DNA of 57,877 nt, from assembly GCA_018823285.1 (NCBI GenBank), contig JAHJIQ010000048.1, positions 1 through 57,877 on the forward strand. The letters run 5' to 3'. Positions 19,101-28,008 of this stretch are shown here, piece by piece (the stretch's first letter is position 1; every line of letters begins with the position of its first letter). Both the position numbers and the translations under genes were made by a program. The notes below the pieces were generated by a model. That model saw nothing but the letters and a program-made list of their open reading frames with translations. It did no database searches and had not been told where the DNA came from. This DNA is from Pseudomonadota bacterium. Its GTDB lineage: Bacteria > Desulfobacterota > Desulfobulbia > Desulfobulbales > JAGXFP01.

Positions 19101-21048
19101 TCCAGAAGGTGATCACGGTCACCGGCAGGGAAGCGGCCGGAACTGGAATCAACTCACCAATTTCAACCCGGTTGTCCCCGTCATCGTCAAAACGATAGTA
19201 TGTTATCGGACTGGTCAGATTGACCAGATATATCTTTTCGTCTCCGGCATCCCAATTGCCGTCGCCATTGACATCAGTCCAGACTCCGTCATCGTCGACA
19301 TCGTCAAAGGTATAATAATGGGCCCGCTTGATCGATACCCCGACCGCCGCCGCCCCCAGATACTCGTTATTGATATTAAAGGTCGGGGCTGCATGGTTCG
19401 GGTGAGACCTTGGGGTGGTCGTATTGGCGTCGGAAAAGTTGGGCCACGGCGAGTAATCGATCGACGGCTCCGGATCGTAATAGATCTTGTTGTAGCCGCT
19501 CCACTGGGACTTGAAGTAAGCCCGGTTGGTGTCATTGATCACCCCCGTATAAAGGTTGTCGCCGGGGTTGTCGAATACATAGTAATACCCGTTAAAAAGA
19601 CCATTGTTTTCGCGGGTGACAAATTCCCAGTCCATACTCCCGGAATCATCGAGAACAAAGATAATATTCGCCGGGGCCGGGGTGAGTTGGGCATCCAGAG
19701 GAATATCGGAAATATCCGAGGCGGGGCAGATAACAATCTCACAGGCGTCACCGACGCCGTTCAGGTCACTATCCGTCTGAGCTGTATTGGCAACTGTCGG
19801 ACAGTTATCAACATCGCCACAGACACCGTCTGAATCTATATCATTCAGAACATCCCCATCGCAGACGTCGCAGGCGGCGCCCAGGCCGTCTCCATCAGCG
19901 TCGGTCTGCGCGGGGTTGGCAGCATTGGGGCAATTGTCCACATCTGCACAGATCCCATCGCCATCCACATCATCAGCAGCATCGTTCGGACAAGTATCAC
20001 AAGCGTCACCGGCGCCGTCGGCGTCAGCATCGGCCTGGCCGGCATTGGCGATGTTCAAACAGTTATCAACACCGTCACAGATTCCATCCCCATCAACATC
20101 GCCGGCACAGGGTGTGCAGACATCACCCGTCCCATCACCATCGGTATCGAGCTGGTCCAGGTTTGCATCACCGGGACAGTTGTCACAGAGATCTCCGATC
20201 GTATCTCCATCACTGTCGTTCTGGGCTGGATTGACCGTCGTCGGGCAGTTGTCACAGGCATCGCCGAAAGAATCTCCGGGGCCGTCCGCATTAGCCTGGT
20301 CCGCATTGATCACATTGACACAGTTATCACAGGCATCACCAAACCCGTCACCATCGGTGTCGAGCTGAGTAATATTGCTGACGGCTGGGCAGTTGTCACA
20401 GGCGTCTCCGACCCCGTCACCATCGGTATCGGTCGGGTCACTGCAAGGGGAAACGAATTTCACCGCATCGGCGCTGACCTTTTTACTGCTATCCCTTAAT
20501 TCCAGGGTCACTCTTTCCCTACTGTCTCCGGTGAAATCACAGGTGCCGAGATAGATCCACTGGTCGCCGTCAAAACGCTGGTCAACAGTGACCCTAACAT
20601 CCTCGTTACTGTTCCGGAAACTTGATGGATAAGCGCTGGTTTTGGCGGTACAGGTGCCGTTTCTGGTCTCAATGGTATATCTGGCACCGGCATCGTAACC
20701 TGCATTCGCCACCCAGCGAACGTAAACATCCCATGTCCCGGCCGCAAAATACCCACCGGGATCACCAATCGGGTACCAGCGTGATTCACCGGGTGAACTA
20801 TGGTTTGACACGTAATGGGAACCGCCATACCCCTTTGTTCCATCAAGGGTCCAGCGGGTCGGTTCCTCCTGGTAAAACCCCCACTCACTCCGGTTGTTCC
20901 GGTTGCCGTCGGTATTGTCGATAATAATCTCGACAGCAGACGCCTGCCCGGCCAGCAGCAGCAGAAGAAACGGCAGCAAGAGCCCGCAGCGGATGATGGC
21001 CGACCTAAAAGTTCTTACTGATTTCTGTACAACACTTTTCACTGACAT
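16117..21048 (-). CDS. pilY1: PilY1-type pilus tip adhesin with golvesin-like, TSP3 and vWA domains
   Basis: 1643 residues. Signal peptide about 15-40. Residues about 40-200 match the golvesin/Xly-like fold pattern (IIIDNTDG start, [31 protein letters not shown] end). About 203-436 hold eleven Asp-rich thrombospondin type-3 units alternating [15 protein letters not shown] and [14 protein letters not shown] forms. A vWA domain follows, with MIDAS DDSGS near 460 and inserted EF-hand-like loops ([13 protein letters not shown]). The C-terminal PilY1 propeller (about 950-1600) has the calcium loop DANNDFLLD near 1272-1280 before [16 protein letters not shown] further loop, [12 protein letters not shown], lies near the end. 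PilY1 primes pilus assembly and mediates adhesion. The start is chosen by its ribosome site and by the end of pilX. Confidence 0.92.
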   Translation of the reverse strand: MSVKSVVQKSVRTFRSAIIRCGLLLPFLLLLLAGQASAVEIIIDNTDGNRNNRSEWGFYQEEPTRWTLDGTKGYGGSHYVSNHSSPGESRWYPIGDPGGYFAAGTWDVYVRWVANAGYDAGARYTIETRNGTCTAKTSAYPSSFRNSNEDVRVTVDQRFDGDQWIYLGTCDFTGDSRERVTLELRDSSKKVSADAVKFVSPCSDPTDTDGDGVGDACDNCPAVSNITQLDTDGDGFGDACDNCVNVINADQANADGPGDSFGDACDNCPTTVNPAQNDSDGDTIGDLCDNCPGDANLDQLDTDGDGTGDVCTPCAGDVDGDGICDGVDNCLNIANAGQADADADGAGDACDTCPNDAADDVDGDGICADVDNCPNAANPAQTDADGDGLGAACDVCDGDVLNDIDSDGVCGDVDNCPTVANTAQTDSDLNGVGDACEIVICPASDISDIPLDAQLTPAPANIIFVLDDSGSMDWEFVTRENNGLFNGYYYVFDNPGDNLYTGVINDTNRAYFKSQWSGYNKIYYDPEPSIDYSPWPNFSDANTTTPRSHPNHAAPTFNINNEYLGAAAVGVSIKRAHYYTFDDVDDDGVWTDVNGDGNWDAGDEKIYLVNLTSPITYYRFDDDGDNRVEIGELIPVPAASLPVTVITFWKPTDAAAYTQEIQRFANWYSFYRRRELVSLASLAKVINQMNGVYIGLKGINNQIGPQVPLPVKVGALDDTQVLLDLLYDYVGASVGTPLRLGLQDVGEYFDQTDGAANGGFGASNPWAAEADGGACQQAFAIAMTDGYYNGGTPSPSVGNADGGLGVPFQDGYSNTLADVAMHYYKRDLNTTLPDQVPTNVYDPSSQQHMVTYGVSFGVFGTLIPEDYDVLNGPYPTWPNPTAGDPEKIDDLWHASVNGRGLFFSAGNSDEMVEAMLNILASVSNRVGSSASVSVNGDELFEKVGTAVKMYQTSYTSDGWGGDVKAYNINPTTGLVITDPIAWSANLELQTFLDGSGAANRVIATFDGTSGVPFRYSSLNATQQTLLSGGGVTGPEMVDYLRGDDLREKDNGGPLRNRIFALGDFVNSSAVFNEGVLYAGANDGMLHAFDADTGIELFCYVPSFVYENLASLASTTYSHKYFVDLEPYVKELVSNIGEKKTMLVGGLSKGGKGIYALDVTNPTAITTEAELASRVMWEFPPAYDPDMGYTFSKAFLVKTSAVALVWDDNSFSYVSNPYALNPGTPYEGYVVIFGNGYQSFDEKAVFYILDPVTGTEIARFDTLRAGCNGMSTPVPIDANNDFLLDYVYAGDLRGNLWKFDMSSSNPADWEVAYKDSFGYPAPVMTAKNYRPITTQPEVIRACKDFTGNQNPGYMILFGTGKYFADADLKTTEQETLYGIWDYGDDSDDSEYLGYWNGVTLSNQPANVTLLQQTAEWEGTLGANWLRVVTDNKIHLWSAVDPDRNPDPDVPDPANLPNPGIPINPSNSLPYDSDGEDSDGDGIVDNGEDIIHAGWYFDLPIGGVNVVADPLDDEPAERNITDFVVRDSKTIAISFVPQRLPCSGGGYSIVHELNSCSGGRMPEVIFDINNDGKIDASDLITVAGPGTVPPTGLKFEGRLQAPAILVESDNAAGKTEKKYFSSSTGSIMMMTEKGEGRGLTYWKKF

Positions 21049-21053
21049 AAGAT

Positions 21054-21062
21054 CTCCCTCCT
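21054..21062 (-). promoter_or_regulatory. Strong ribosome binding site that fixes the pilY1 start
   Basis: AGGAGGGAG ends 5 nt before the ATG at 21048. The open frame extends 13 codons further to 21087, but that would overlap pilX and lacks such a site. Confidence 0.85.
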
Positions 21063-21064
21063 GC

Positions 21065-21718
21065 TTAATACCGCGTCCGGTAGCCAATTGACACTTCCGT
21101 CTCTCCGTTGATATTCGTCACACGACCCCGGAGATTATACTCGTAAACCCTACTGGCCGACATGTCGAGGGAACCGCCGGGAGACCCGTTATTGACCATC
21201 ATATAATCAAAAACGTCTGTCGCCTGATTCGGATTCCCGTTTTCCCAAGCCAGAGAGTTGGGCCAGAGTATCTGGGCCGGAACAGGGCCGCCGGGGAGAA
21301 ATGGAAATCCCCAATCAGCATTCAGCCAGCCATGAAATTCGCTGCCGTCCGTTTCTCCCTCAGCCCATTCACTAGGATTCGTGCCAGGAGGTCGGGCTGG
21401 CAGAACGGCCTTTCTCATCAGCCTGTCCGGGGCAGTCACCCCGTTAAAAGCCGCCAAAAGCGGATTCTTTAGAAGCTCAGCAGCGTTGTCACGCACATTT
21501 TCAAGATCGACTGCCGCCTGACTTATTAATGCCTCTGAGATGTACAGATTCCGGTCATTGGTCTGCTTGTTTTTGCTGATCTTGATCTCGGTGGTACTGC
21601 TCCGGTTACCACCGATGATGACAATGGCCAGCAGCATGACCATCAGCAGGGCAACAACGATGATTGAGCCACCCTCGTCGGCCGCAATTCTTATCCAGAA
21701 CGATTTTTTAGTCTTCAT
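21065..21718 (-). CDS. pilX: PilX-type minor pilin
   Basis: 217 residues. The N-terminus has the PilX pattern: a short basic leader, Gly-Gly then Ser-Ile-Ile-Val-Val-Ala-Leu-Leu-Met with no Glu at +5. This is followed by [31 protein letters not shown], which matches the family's conserved start of the globular domain. Minor pilins of this class sit in the tip complex that PilY1 joins. It overlaps pilV by 11 nt and ends 16 nt before the pilY1 start. Confidence 0.88.
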   Translation of the reverse strand: MKTKKSFWIRIAADEGGSIIVVALLMVMLLAIVIIGGNRSSTTEIKISKNKQTNDRNLYISEALISQAAVDLENVRDNAAELLKNPLLAAFNGVTAPDRLMRKAVLPARPPGTNPSEWAEGETDGSEFHGWLNADWGFPFLPGGPVPAQILWPNSLAWENGNPNQATDVFDYMMVNNGSPGGSLDMSASRVYEYNLRGRVTNINGETEVSIGYRTRY

Positions 21719-22166
21719 CCTTAATAACCCCCGTTACACCTATTCTTCGCTGGACCCCTTTTTCCGACCAGGTAACGACCACCCGGGTCGTCGTACTGTT
21801 CGGCCCGGGTTGCCCGGGAGCATTGTTCCATAAAACGGTAAACGCCGTATTTCTTCCCTGTGGCGGGTCATTCCAATCAGCAGTCGCAGGCATGAAATCA
21901 AACAGACCGAAGGGGCTGCCACCTGCGGCATCGCCATCGGTGTCTGCAAGATCTCCTCCCGCCACCGCTGCGGTGTCATAGTTCTGACTCATCAGGTCCT
22001 CCAGCTTGCTGTTGGCGAGAAATGTCGCCTCCGACAACCGGCTGGAAAAAGCGTTGCTGTTCACCGAGGACATCAGCAGCGCCAGGACCCCCATCAGCCC
22101 CAGGGCAAAGACCGAAACACCCATCAAGATCTCAATTATGGAAAAACCCTTGTCAGATAACTTCAT
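21708..22166 (-). CDS. pilV: PilV-type minor pilin
   Basis: 152 residues with a class III prepilin signal: KG|FSIIEILMGV with cleavage after G7 and Glu at +5. The hydrophobic helix continues to about residue 30. The globular part contains a short Asp-rich loop (DTDGDAAGG near residues 67-75) and a beta-strand end rich in basic residues. Expected to be cut and methylated by PilD, which is not in this window. Confidence 0.88.
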   Translation of the reverse strand: MKLSDKGFSIIEILMGVSVFALGLMGVLALLMSSVNSNAFSSRLSEATFLANSKLEDLMSQNYDTAAVAGGDLADTDGDAAGGSPFGLFDFMPATADWNDPPQGRNTAFTVLWNNAPGQPGPNSTTTRVVVTWSEKGVQRRIGVTGVIKDED

Positions 22167-22195
22167 CTCTGTCTCTCACTGGTAAATGATCATCC

Positions 22196-22876
22196 TTAGG
22201 AATTGTTGCGGCACTTGACCTCCATGGTCAGACAACGCCGGTGGAACCTGTCATTCTTCGGGTATCCGGGAAAAAGTATCCCTTGAATATTGCCATACGT
22301 TTCATCGTGGCTGTAGGTCGGGTCCTGATCACCCACTCTCACCACCAGCGCGATCTGCACCGAGCGGATACTTTCAGGATTAGCGACCGGCGGGGGGAGA
22401 ACATTCCGGGCATCGTCCAGATAGACCAAATCGAGCACCTCAAGGTTCTCAATCAGCGTATCGGTAGTCGCAAGAGCACCGGGTATCGATTCTGTCCGCC
22501 GCAGGTCAAATATACCGGGACCAGTGGGAGCAATTGCATAGTTGATGGTTCGAATACTTACCGGCCTGCCTAAATCCCTTATATCCCCCCGGAAGGAGAA
22601 ACCTGTGGCACTAGTGTTGTTGAACCGTATCGTCGGGTCTCCCGTCGCAACCTGCACCTGTTGCGGATTGTACCCGGCCAAGCGAATATCATCGACCATT
22701 CTGTCCAGCACGATACGCATACTCTGGTTCAGGGCAATAACATCCTCCTGAGTCTCATTGGCCACTACCATGCCGACATAGCCCCGGTAGATTCCGACCA
22801 TCGCCAAACTGGCGATAACCAAAGCCACCATCAACTCGATAAGTGTGAAACCTCGCTCCAGCTTTCTGCTCATCAT
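22196..22876 (-). CDS. pilW: PilW-type minor pilin
   Basis: 226 residues with a prepilin signal ERG|FTLIELMVALV, cleavage after G9 and Glu at +5. The QSMRIVLDRMVDDIRLAGYNP tract after the helix is characteristic of PilW. The start is set at 22876 (ATGATG, AGGGG upstream); the longer open frame to 22951 overlaps fimT and gives a leader too long for a prepilin. A Cys near the end (RRCLTMEVKCRN) may form a disulfide. Confidence 0.88.
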   Translation of the reverse strand: MMSRKLERGFTLIELMVALVIASLAMVGIYRGYVGMVVANETQEDVIALNQSMRIVLDRMVDDIRLAGYNPQQVQVATGDPTIRFNNTSATGFSFRGDIRDLGRPVSIRTINYAIAPTGPGIFDLRRTESIPGALATTDTLIENLEVLDLVYLDDARNVLPPPVANPESIRSVQIALVVRVGDQDPTYSHDETYGNIQGILFPGYPKNDRFHRRCLTMEVKCRNNS

Positions 22877-22914
22877 GTCTCTACCCCTGATCATTCGCAA
22901 AATAGTCATCGAAA

Positions 22915-23655
22915 TCATCTGGTCTCCCAGGTCCCGGTTGAAGTGCGCCAACGCTCGACCCTCACCCTGCCGGTACTGGTACTCACCACCATTGCCAGAG
23001 GCGGGGCCTTCATAACCCGCACATCATCCGACGAAGGGGCATAAATGTATATGGTGCCGCCATTATTGCTGGTGCCGTCAGGCAGAAAGGCCAACCAGTT
23101 GACACCGGGAGCAATAGCCACTCCATCATCATCGGTATCGCCGTTTTCAAAATCAATTCCCCCTCCACCGGGCTTTATCAGAGGCCCGCCTGTCGCGTTC
23201 ACATCGTAGAACTGCACTTCATCGGCAAACGCCACCGCCTTTAACAGACAGTCCCCTACCTCCGCCTCATCACAGATTCCGTTGCCGTTGGCATCATCAG
23301 CAGCAAGAACCCAGGCTTCATAATTGCCGTTATTATTTTTATCGGTCCAGATTCCGTACCCGTCATCCATGGTCCCGTCACCGTCCAGATCAACCCGGTC
23401 AGCAACAACCGGGTCGTCATCAAGGAAAAAATCAACCCGCACATTACGGTTGCGGCTTACCGCCTCGGAACGGGCAAAATTCATATCTCCCCGCAGATTG
23501 AAGGCCACACTCTTGACCTTGCTGGCCTGGGAGTCAAACGAAACCCTGACCATGGCCGCCAGGATTCCGATGATTGCAATGACGATCATCAACTCTATAA
23601 TTGTAAAGCCGCGCTCTCTTTTCAGCCAAGATGATTTACTGGATAATGTCCGCAT
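22915..23655 (-). CDS. fimT: FimT/GspH-type minor pilin with calcium-type loops
   Basis: 246 residues. Prepilin signal RG|FTIIELMIVIAI with cleavage after G16 and Glu at +5, followed by the FimT/GspH-like NLRGDMNFARSEAVSRNRNV stretch. The globular domain is longer than in typical FimT and contains three Asp/Asn-rich loops: DLDGDGTMDD, DKNNNGNYE and DANGNGICDEAE. The last fits a canonical EF-hand loop with acidic residues at 1, 3, 5, 9 and 12. First gene of the minor-pilin operon. Confidence 0.87.
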   Translation of the reverse strand: MRTLSSKSSWLKRERGFTIIELMIVIAIIGILAAMVRVSFDSQASKVKSVAFNLRGDMNFARSEAVSRNRNVRVDFFLDDDPVVADRVDLDGDGTMDDGYGIWTDKNNNGNYEAWVLAADDANGNGICDEAEVGDCLLKAVAFADEVQFYDVNATGGPLIKPGGGGIDFENGDTDDDGVAIAPGVNWLAFLPDGTSNNGGTIYIYAPSSDDVRVMKAPPLAMVVSTSTGRVRVERWRTSTGTWETR

Positions 23656-23707
23656 AAATTAACCTGTTCAGTTGTTTGAAAATCATAAATTGCCGATACG
23701 AGCTCAC

Positions 23708-23736
23708 AGTATATCAAAACGTGAACCGACAACCAA
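23708..23736 (-). promoter_or_regulatory. Candidate sigma70-type promoter for the minor-pilin operon
   Basis: On the minus strand, TTGGTT (23731-23736) and TATACT (23708-23713) are spaced 17 nt. Transcription would begin near 23701, 46 nt before the fimT ATG. Confidence 0.5.
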
Positions 23737-23923
23737 CTTTTGATCCGGTGACAGTATTCAGCAATAATTATACCAAAAAACACCTGGAGGCCACTTAAAC
23801 AGGCTGCAACAATATCCCTGCCACCTGTATCCCCCTCCACATGGGCGATTTGACAGTCCCTTTCTCACGTGTTGGAATATTTGTCCATTCCCGAGAACGC
23901 CCTTCTGCAAAAAAGAACACGCT

Positions 23924-23982
23924 GGATTGTTAATTTTTTTTACACAAATCTCCGGTAAAACTATAAACTTTTTTAACAATCC
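23924..23982. repeat. 10-bp inverted repeat in the pilin intergenic region
   Basis: GGATTGTTAA at 23924-23933 and TTAACAATCC at 23973-23982 are perfect complements, 39 nt apart, flanked inside by T-rich tracts. It could be a pair of operator half-sites or a long hairpin. Confidence 0.7.
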
Positions 23983-24214
23983 TGTTTACTATGAAGATTC
24001 CCCCCTGCCAGGAAGACATACAAAATATTATTTACCGTCAGCCTCCTTCCCCGCCCTGCTTATTCACCAAGTCTTACCCGAAACATTCAGGATCAGGATA
24101 AATATATTGCCCCGGTTTCAGCTGATATGATATCATCAAGACTCATTGCTACGATTGAAAATAGTGACAATAAGAACTATTTAATCTGAAGCACTACTTT
24201 TGAGGATAAAAACA

Positions 24215-24670
24215 ATGAAGAGACTCTTTAACTCATCAGGCTTCAATTTACTGGAACTCATGATAGTTCTCGCCATTGTGGGTATACTTGCAGCAGTTGC
24301 CACCCCTGCCTATGTCAGCCATGTTTACAAAACCAGGGAAACCATCGCCCACCAGTACATCCTTGACGTCCAGGCCGCCCAGGAAAAATTCTATGCACTG
24401 AATGACAGATACTCAGCCAACGTAGCCGGCCTTACCAGCCACTTGAGTTTTGATACCGCCGACACCCAGTTTTATGTGCTTACCATGATAGCAGCCAGCA
24501 CAAATACCTATACCGCCCAGGTTGCCGCCGATATCAATCAGGACGGTGTCTACAGTAACTGTACGAGAATCCTGCCTCCGCCCGCTCAACCCGTTCCCGA
24601 AATAGCTGCCGGCTCCTGCGCAGACAAAAACGAGGGCTTCAAGATATCGCTTATCGCAGGGTTGTTTTAA
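24215..24670 (+). CDS. Type IVa pilin (PilE/PilA-like)
   Basis: 151 residues. Prepilin signal NSSG|FNLLELMIVLAIVG with cleavage after G9 and Glu at +5, then the long hydrophobic helix and QYILDVQAAQEKFYALNDRYSA typical of PilE. The C-terminal part has a Cys pair (SNC to GSC) for the D-loop disulfide and a calcium-like DINQDGVY loop. ATG at 24215 follows TTGAGG; an in-frame TTG at 24200 is less likely. It could be the major subunit or a PilE-type minor pilin, transcribed away from the minor-pilin operon. Confidence 0.88.
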   Translation: MKRLFNSSGFNLLELMIVLAIVGILAAVATPAYVSHVYKTRETIAHQYILDVQAAQEKFYALNDRYSANVAGLTSHLSFDTADTQFYVLTMIAASTNTYTAQVAADINQDGVYSNCTRILPPPAQPVPEIAAGSCADKNEGFKISLIAGLF

Positions 24671-25007
24671 TTAAAACTCCCCGCTGGCGGCGGGTCGCGG
24701 GAAATCTCTCCGTGTAGGAGGTTGTTTTTTTCAGGTTTAAGCCGGTATTTCACCGGCTTGATTCTAACCTCTAGCCCTGCAAAAACGGAACCGATAATTC
24801 CTCTGGAAGGGAGTCTAGCATATTCAAGGCTCCTTTTTTAGAGAACCGCAGATACTCTTCACCTGCACACTTTCATGTAATTTCAAGTTCCAAAAATCTC
24901 TTTTCCTTATTATAGTGATGTGCTTATAGATGCACGCCTGTCCGCTGCCCGGCCAGCTACTGCTTTCTCCTTAAATTTCAAGCTCATACGAACCAGAGGA
25001 CATCTCT
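24671..25007 (+). other. Intergenic region between the pilin gene and purL (337 nt)
   Basis: No gene seen. It contains a GC-rich segment just after the pilin stop, a perfect 7-bp hairpin AAGCCGG/CCGGCTT near 24740-24760 without a T-run, and a terminator-like hairpin at 24807-24836. TATAGT/TTATTAT near 24910 could be part of the purL promoter. A small RNA or processed 3' UTR is possible. Confidence 0.5.
24807..24839 (+). terminator. Candidate terminator before purL
   Basis: AAGGGAG pairs with CTCCTTT (one G-U pair) over a 16-nt loop and continues into T residues. It lies about 140 nt after the pilin stop. Confidence 0.5.
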
Positions 25008-27998
25008 ATGCTCGCCCGTATCCAGGTAGGACTGAAACCAGCCATTACCGATTCCTTCGGCATCGCCACCGGCCGCAAGATCAGGACCGATCTCCAGCTG
25101 CCGGTCGAAGAGGTGCGGACCATCAAGGTCTTCACCGTTGAGGCTGATATCACCGAGGAGCAGCTGCAGGAAGCGGCCGCCGGCCCCTTCTGCGATCCGG
25201 TGACCCAGGAATGGTCCCTTGGCCCGTTGGCGCTGGACTGGAACCTCGATTTCGACTGGCTGATCGAGGTCGGTTTTCGCCCCGGGGTCACCGACAACGA
25301 AGGGCGGACCTCCTCCCAGGCCCTGGAGCTGATGATCGGCCGCAAACTTTCCCGCAATGAGGCGGTCTACACCTCGGTGCAGTACCTGATGTCAGGCGCC
25401 ATCTCCCGGCAGGACGCCGAGAATATCGCCAAAAAACTTCTGGCGAACGAACTGATCCAGCGTTTCACGGTCATGGACCGGGCCGAGTTCAAGGCCGCCG
25501 GCGGCATCAAGCCCTTTGCGGCCAAAGTTGTGAGCGAGGGCTCGGTGCGGATGAACGAGATCGATCTGAACGTCTCCGATGCGGAACTGGTCCGGATCAG
25601 CAAGGACGGGGTACTCGCCCTGACCCTGGATGAAATGAAGCTGATCCGCGATTACGTGACCAACCCGGCCACCCTGGCCTGGAGAAAGTCCCTCGGGCTT
25701 TCCGAAAAGGTGACCGATGTGGAGCTCGAAGTCCTCGCCCAGACCTGGTCTGAGCACTGCAAGCATAAGATATTCTCCGGCGACATCGACTACGAGAACA
25801 CAGTCGACAAGACCCGCCGCACGGTCCACTCCCTTTTCGACACCTATATCCGCACCCCCACCAAAGAGATCCGGGAAAAGATGGGCGCGAACGACTGGTG
25901 TCTGTCGGTCTTCAAGGACAACGCCGGGGTCATCAAATTCAACGACGACTGGAGCGTGGTCTTCAAGGCGGAGACCCACAACAGCCCGTCGGCCCTCGAC
26001 CCGTACGGCGGAGCGCTTACCGGCATTGTCGGGGTCAATCGCGATCCGTTCGGCACCGGGATGGGCGCGAAACTGATCTGCAACACCAACGTCTTCTGCT
26101 TCGCCACCCCGTTCTACGACAAGCCGATTCCCGCCCGGCTCCTGCATCCGAAACGAATCCAGGAGGGAGTGCGGGAAGGAGTGGAACACGGCGGCAACAA
26201 GAGCGGGATCCCGACGGTCAACGGCTCGCTGGTCTTTGACGACCGTTATGCCGGAAAGCCCCTGGTTTTCTGCGGCACCGTCGGCCTGATGCCGGCGAAG
26301 ATGCACGGCAAGCCTTCCGAAGACAAAAAGGCGCTGCCCGGCGACCACATCGTGATGACCGGTGGCCGGATCGGCAAGGACGGCATCCACGGCGCGACCT
26401 TCTCCTCCGAAGAGCTGAACGAGAATTCCCCGGCCACCGCGGTCCAGATCGGCGACCCGATCACCCAGAAAAAGATGTTCGACTGCCTTTTGAAGGCGCG
26501 TGATCGCGGGCTTTACAACTGCATGACCGACAACGGTGCGGGCGGCCTTTCCTCCTCGGTGGGCGAGATGGCCCAGGATTCCGGCGGCTTCGAACTGCAT
26601 CTCGACCGCGCCCCGTTGAAATACGCGGGTCTCCAGCCCTGGGAGATCTTCATCTCCGAGGCCCAGGAGCGGATGACCCTGGCGGTGCCTCCCGCGAAGC
26701 TCGCCGAGTTCATGGCCCTCTGCGAGAAGATGGACGTTGAGGCCACGGTCCTCGGCACCTTCACCGATTCCGGCAAGTTTCATGTCCTCTACGACGGCAA
26801 AACCGTCGCCTGCATGGACATGGAGTTTGTTCACAAGGGACTGCCGCCCATGCAGATGGTGGCCCGCTGGGAAGAGAAAAAACATCCCGAGCCCGCTCTG
26901 CCGGCCGACCTGAATCTCGGCAGCGAACTGAAAAAACTTCTCGGCCGCCTGAACATCTGCAGCAAGGAGTACGTGGTCCGCCAGTACGACCACGAGGTCC
27001 AGGGCGGCAGCGTGGTGAAACCTCTTACCGGCGCCGAAAATGACGGCCCGAGCGACGCGGCGGTCATCCGGCCGCTCCTTGACTCTTTTGAAGGGCTGGT
27101 CATCGCCCACGGCATCTGCCCGCGCTATTCCGATATCGACAGCTACCATATGGTGGCCTGCGCCATGGACGAGGCGGTGCGCAACGCAGTATCGGTCGGC
27201 GCCTCCCTCGACAAGATGGCCGGGCTCGACAACTTCTGCTGGTGCGACCCGATCCTCTCCGAAAAGACCCCGGACGGCCCCTACAAACTGGCCCAGCTGG
27301 TTCGGGCCAACGAGGCCCTCGCCACCTATGCCGAAACTTACGGGGTCCCGTGCATCTCCGGCAAGGACAGCATGAAGAATGATTATCTGGTGGGCGAGAC
27401 CAAGATCTCGATCCCGCCGACCTTGCTCTTCTCGGTGGTCGCCAAGATCAACGATGTGCGAAAAGCCGTGACCATGGACGCCAAGAAAGCGGGCGACCTG
27501 GTCTATCTGCTGGGCACCACCTACCCGGAACTGGGCGGCTCCGAATACGCAGCCCAACTCGGGGCCATCGGCAACCGGGTCCCGAAGGTGAACGGCGGGG
27601 AAGCGATTGCCAGATACCGCGCCTTAAGCGCCGCCATCGCCGACCGCCTGGTCGCCTCCTGCCACGACTGTTCCGACGGCGGCCTGGGCGTTGCCCTGGC
27701 CGAAACCGCCTTCGCCGGCAACCTCGGCATGCGCATCGATCTGCGGGAAACGGCACGTGAGGAGATCGAGCGTGACGACATCCTGCTCTTCTCCGAATCC
27801 CAGAGCCGTCTGCTGGTGACGGTCTCGCCGGAAAATGCGGACGCCTTCGAGATCGCCATGGCCTTGAGCGGCTTTCGGAAGATCGGTACGGTCACCGCCG
27901 AGCCGGTTCTTTCCATCAAGGGACTGAGCGGGGATATCGTCCTCGACGAGCCCCTGGCCGACCTGAAAAAAGCGTGGCAGCAGACCCTGGATTTCTGA
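25008..27998 (+). CDS. purL: Phosphoribosylformylglycinamidine synthase, long form without glutaminase domain
   Basis: 996 residues. It makes FGAM from FGAR, ATP and ammonia in purine synthesis. The first 170 residues look like two PurS-type units (residues 1-90 and 91-170). The PurL synthetase core follows, with two AIRS-like repeats: the LAQTWSEHCKHK signature, KAETHNSPSALDPYGGALTG, then a second set including SGKDSMKNDY and CHDCSDGGLGVALAETAF. There is no C-terminal PurQ-like Cys-His-Glu glutaminase, so PurQ must come from elsewhere. It is longer than small PurL (about 740) and shorter than the enterobacterial enzyme (about 1295). Confidence 0.95.
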   Translation: MLARIQVGLKPAITDSFGIATGRKIRTDLQLPVEEVRTIKVFTVEADITEEQLQEAAAGPFCDPVTQEWSLGPLALDWNLDFDWLIEVGFRPGVTDNEGRTSSQALELMIGRKLSRNEAVYTSVQYLMSGAISRQDAENIAKKLLANELIQRFTVMDRAEFKAAGGIKPFAAKVVSEGSVRMNEIDLNVSDAELVRISKDGVLALTLDEMKLIRDYVTNPATLAWRKSLGLSEKVTDVELEVLAQTWSEHCKHKIFSGDIDYENTVDKTRRTVHSLFDTYIRTPTKEIREKMGANDWCLSVFKDNAGVIKFNDDWSVVFKAETHNSPSALDPYGGALTGIVGVNRDPFGTGMGAKLICNTNVFCFATPFYDKPIPARLLHPKRIQEGVREGVEHGGNKSGIPTVNGSLVFDDRYAGKPLVFCGTVGLMPAKMHGKPSEDKKALPGDHIVMTGGRIGKDGIHGATFSSEELNENSPATAVQIGDPITQKKMFDCLLKARDRGLYNCMTDNGAGGLSSSVGEMAQDSGGFELHLDRAPLKYAGLQPWEIFISEAQERMTLAVPPAKLAEFMALCEKMDVEATVLGTFTDSGKFHVLYDGKTVACMDMEFVHKGLPPMQMVARWEEKKHPEPALPADLNLGSELKKLLGRLNICSKEYVVRQYDHEVQGGSVVKPLTGAENDGPSDAAVIRPLLDSFEGLVIAHGICPRYSDIDSYHMVACAMDEAVRNAVSVGASLDKMAGLDNFCWCDPILSEKTPDGPYKLAQLVRANEALATYAETYGVPCISGKDSMKNDYLVGETKISIPPTLLFSVVAKINDVRKAVTMDAKKAGDLVYLLGTTYPELGGSEYAAQLGAIGNRVPKVNGGEAIARYRALSAAIADRLVASCHDCSDGGLGVALAETAFAGNLGMRIDLRETAREEIERDDILLFSESQSRLLVTVSPENADAFEIAMALSGFRKIGTVTAEPVLSIKGLSGDIVLDEPLADLKKAWQQTLDF

Positions 27999-28008
27999 TC
28001 CATCTCAC

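Larger units (their letters stand above)
23656..24214. other. Divergent intergenic region between fimT and the pilin gene (559 nt)
   Basis: No convincing gene. Short open frames here have no ribosome sites or recognisable motifs. It holds a candidate fimT promoter, a 10-bp inverted repeat at 23924-23933 and 23973-23982, and AT-rich DNA toward the pilin. I saw no clear sigma54 (GG-N10-GC) element of the kind known for many pilA genes. Confidence 0.6.

Noticed and set aside
19730..20435. CRISPR-like periodicity in the 19.7-20.4 kb region
   Set aside because: The period comes from the Asp-rich TSP3 protein repeats of PilY1; there are no identical repeats with unique spacers.
25392..27557. 721-codon minus-strand frame antisense to purL
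   Set aside because: A GC-driven shadow of purL; no start context and a composition typical of antisense frames.
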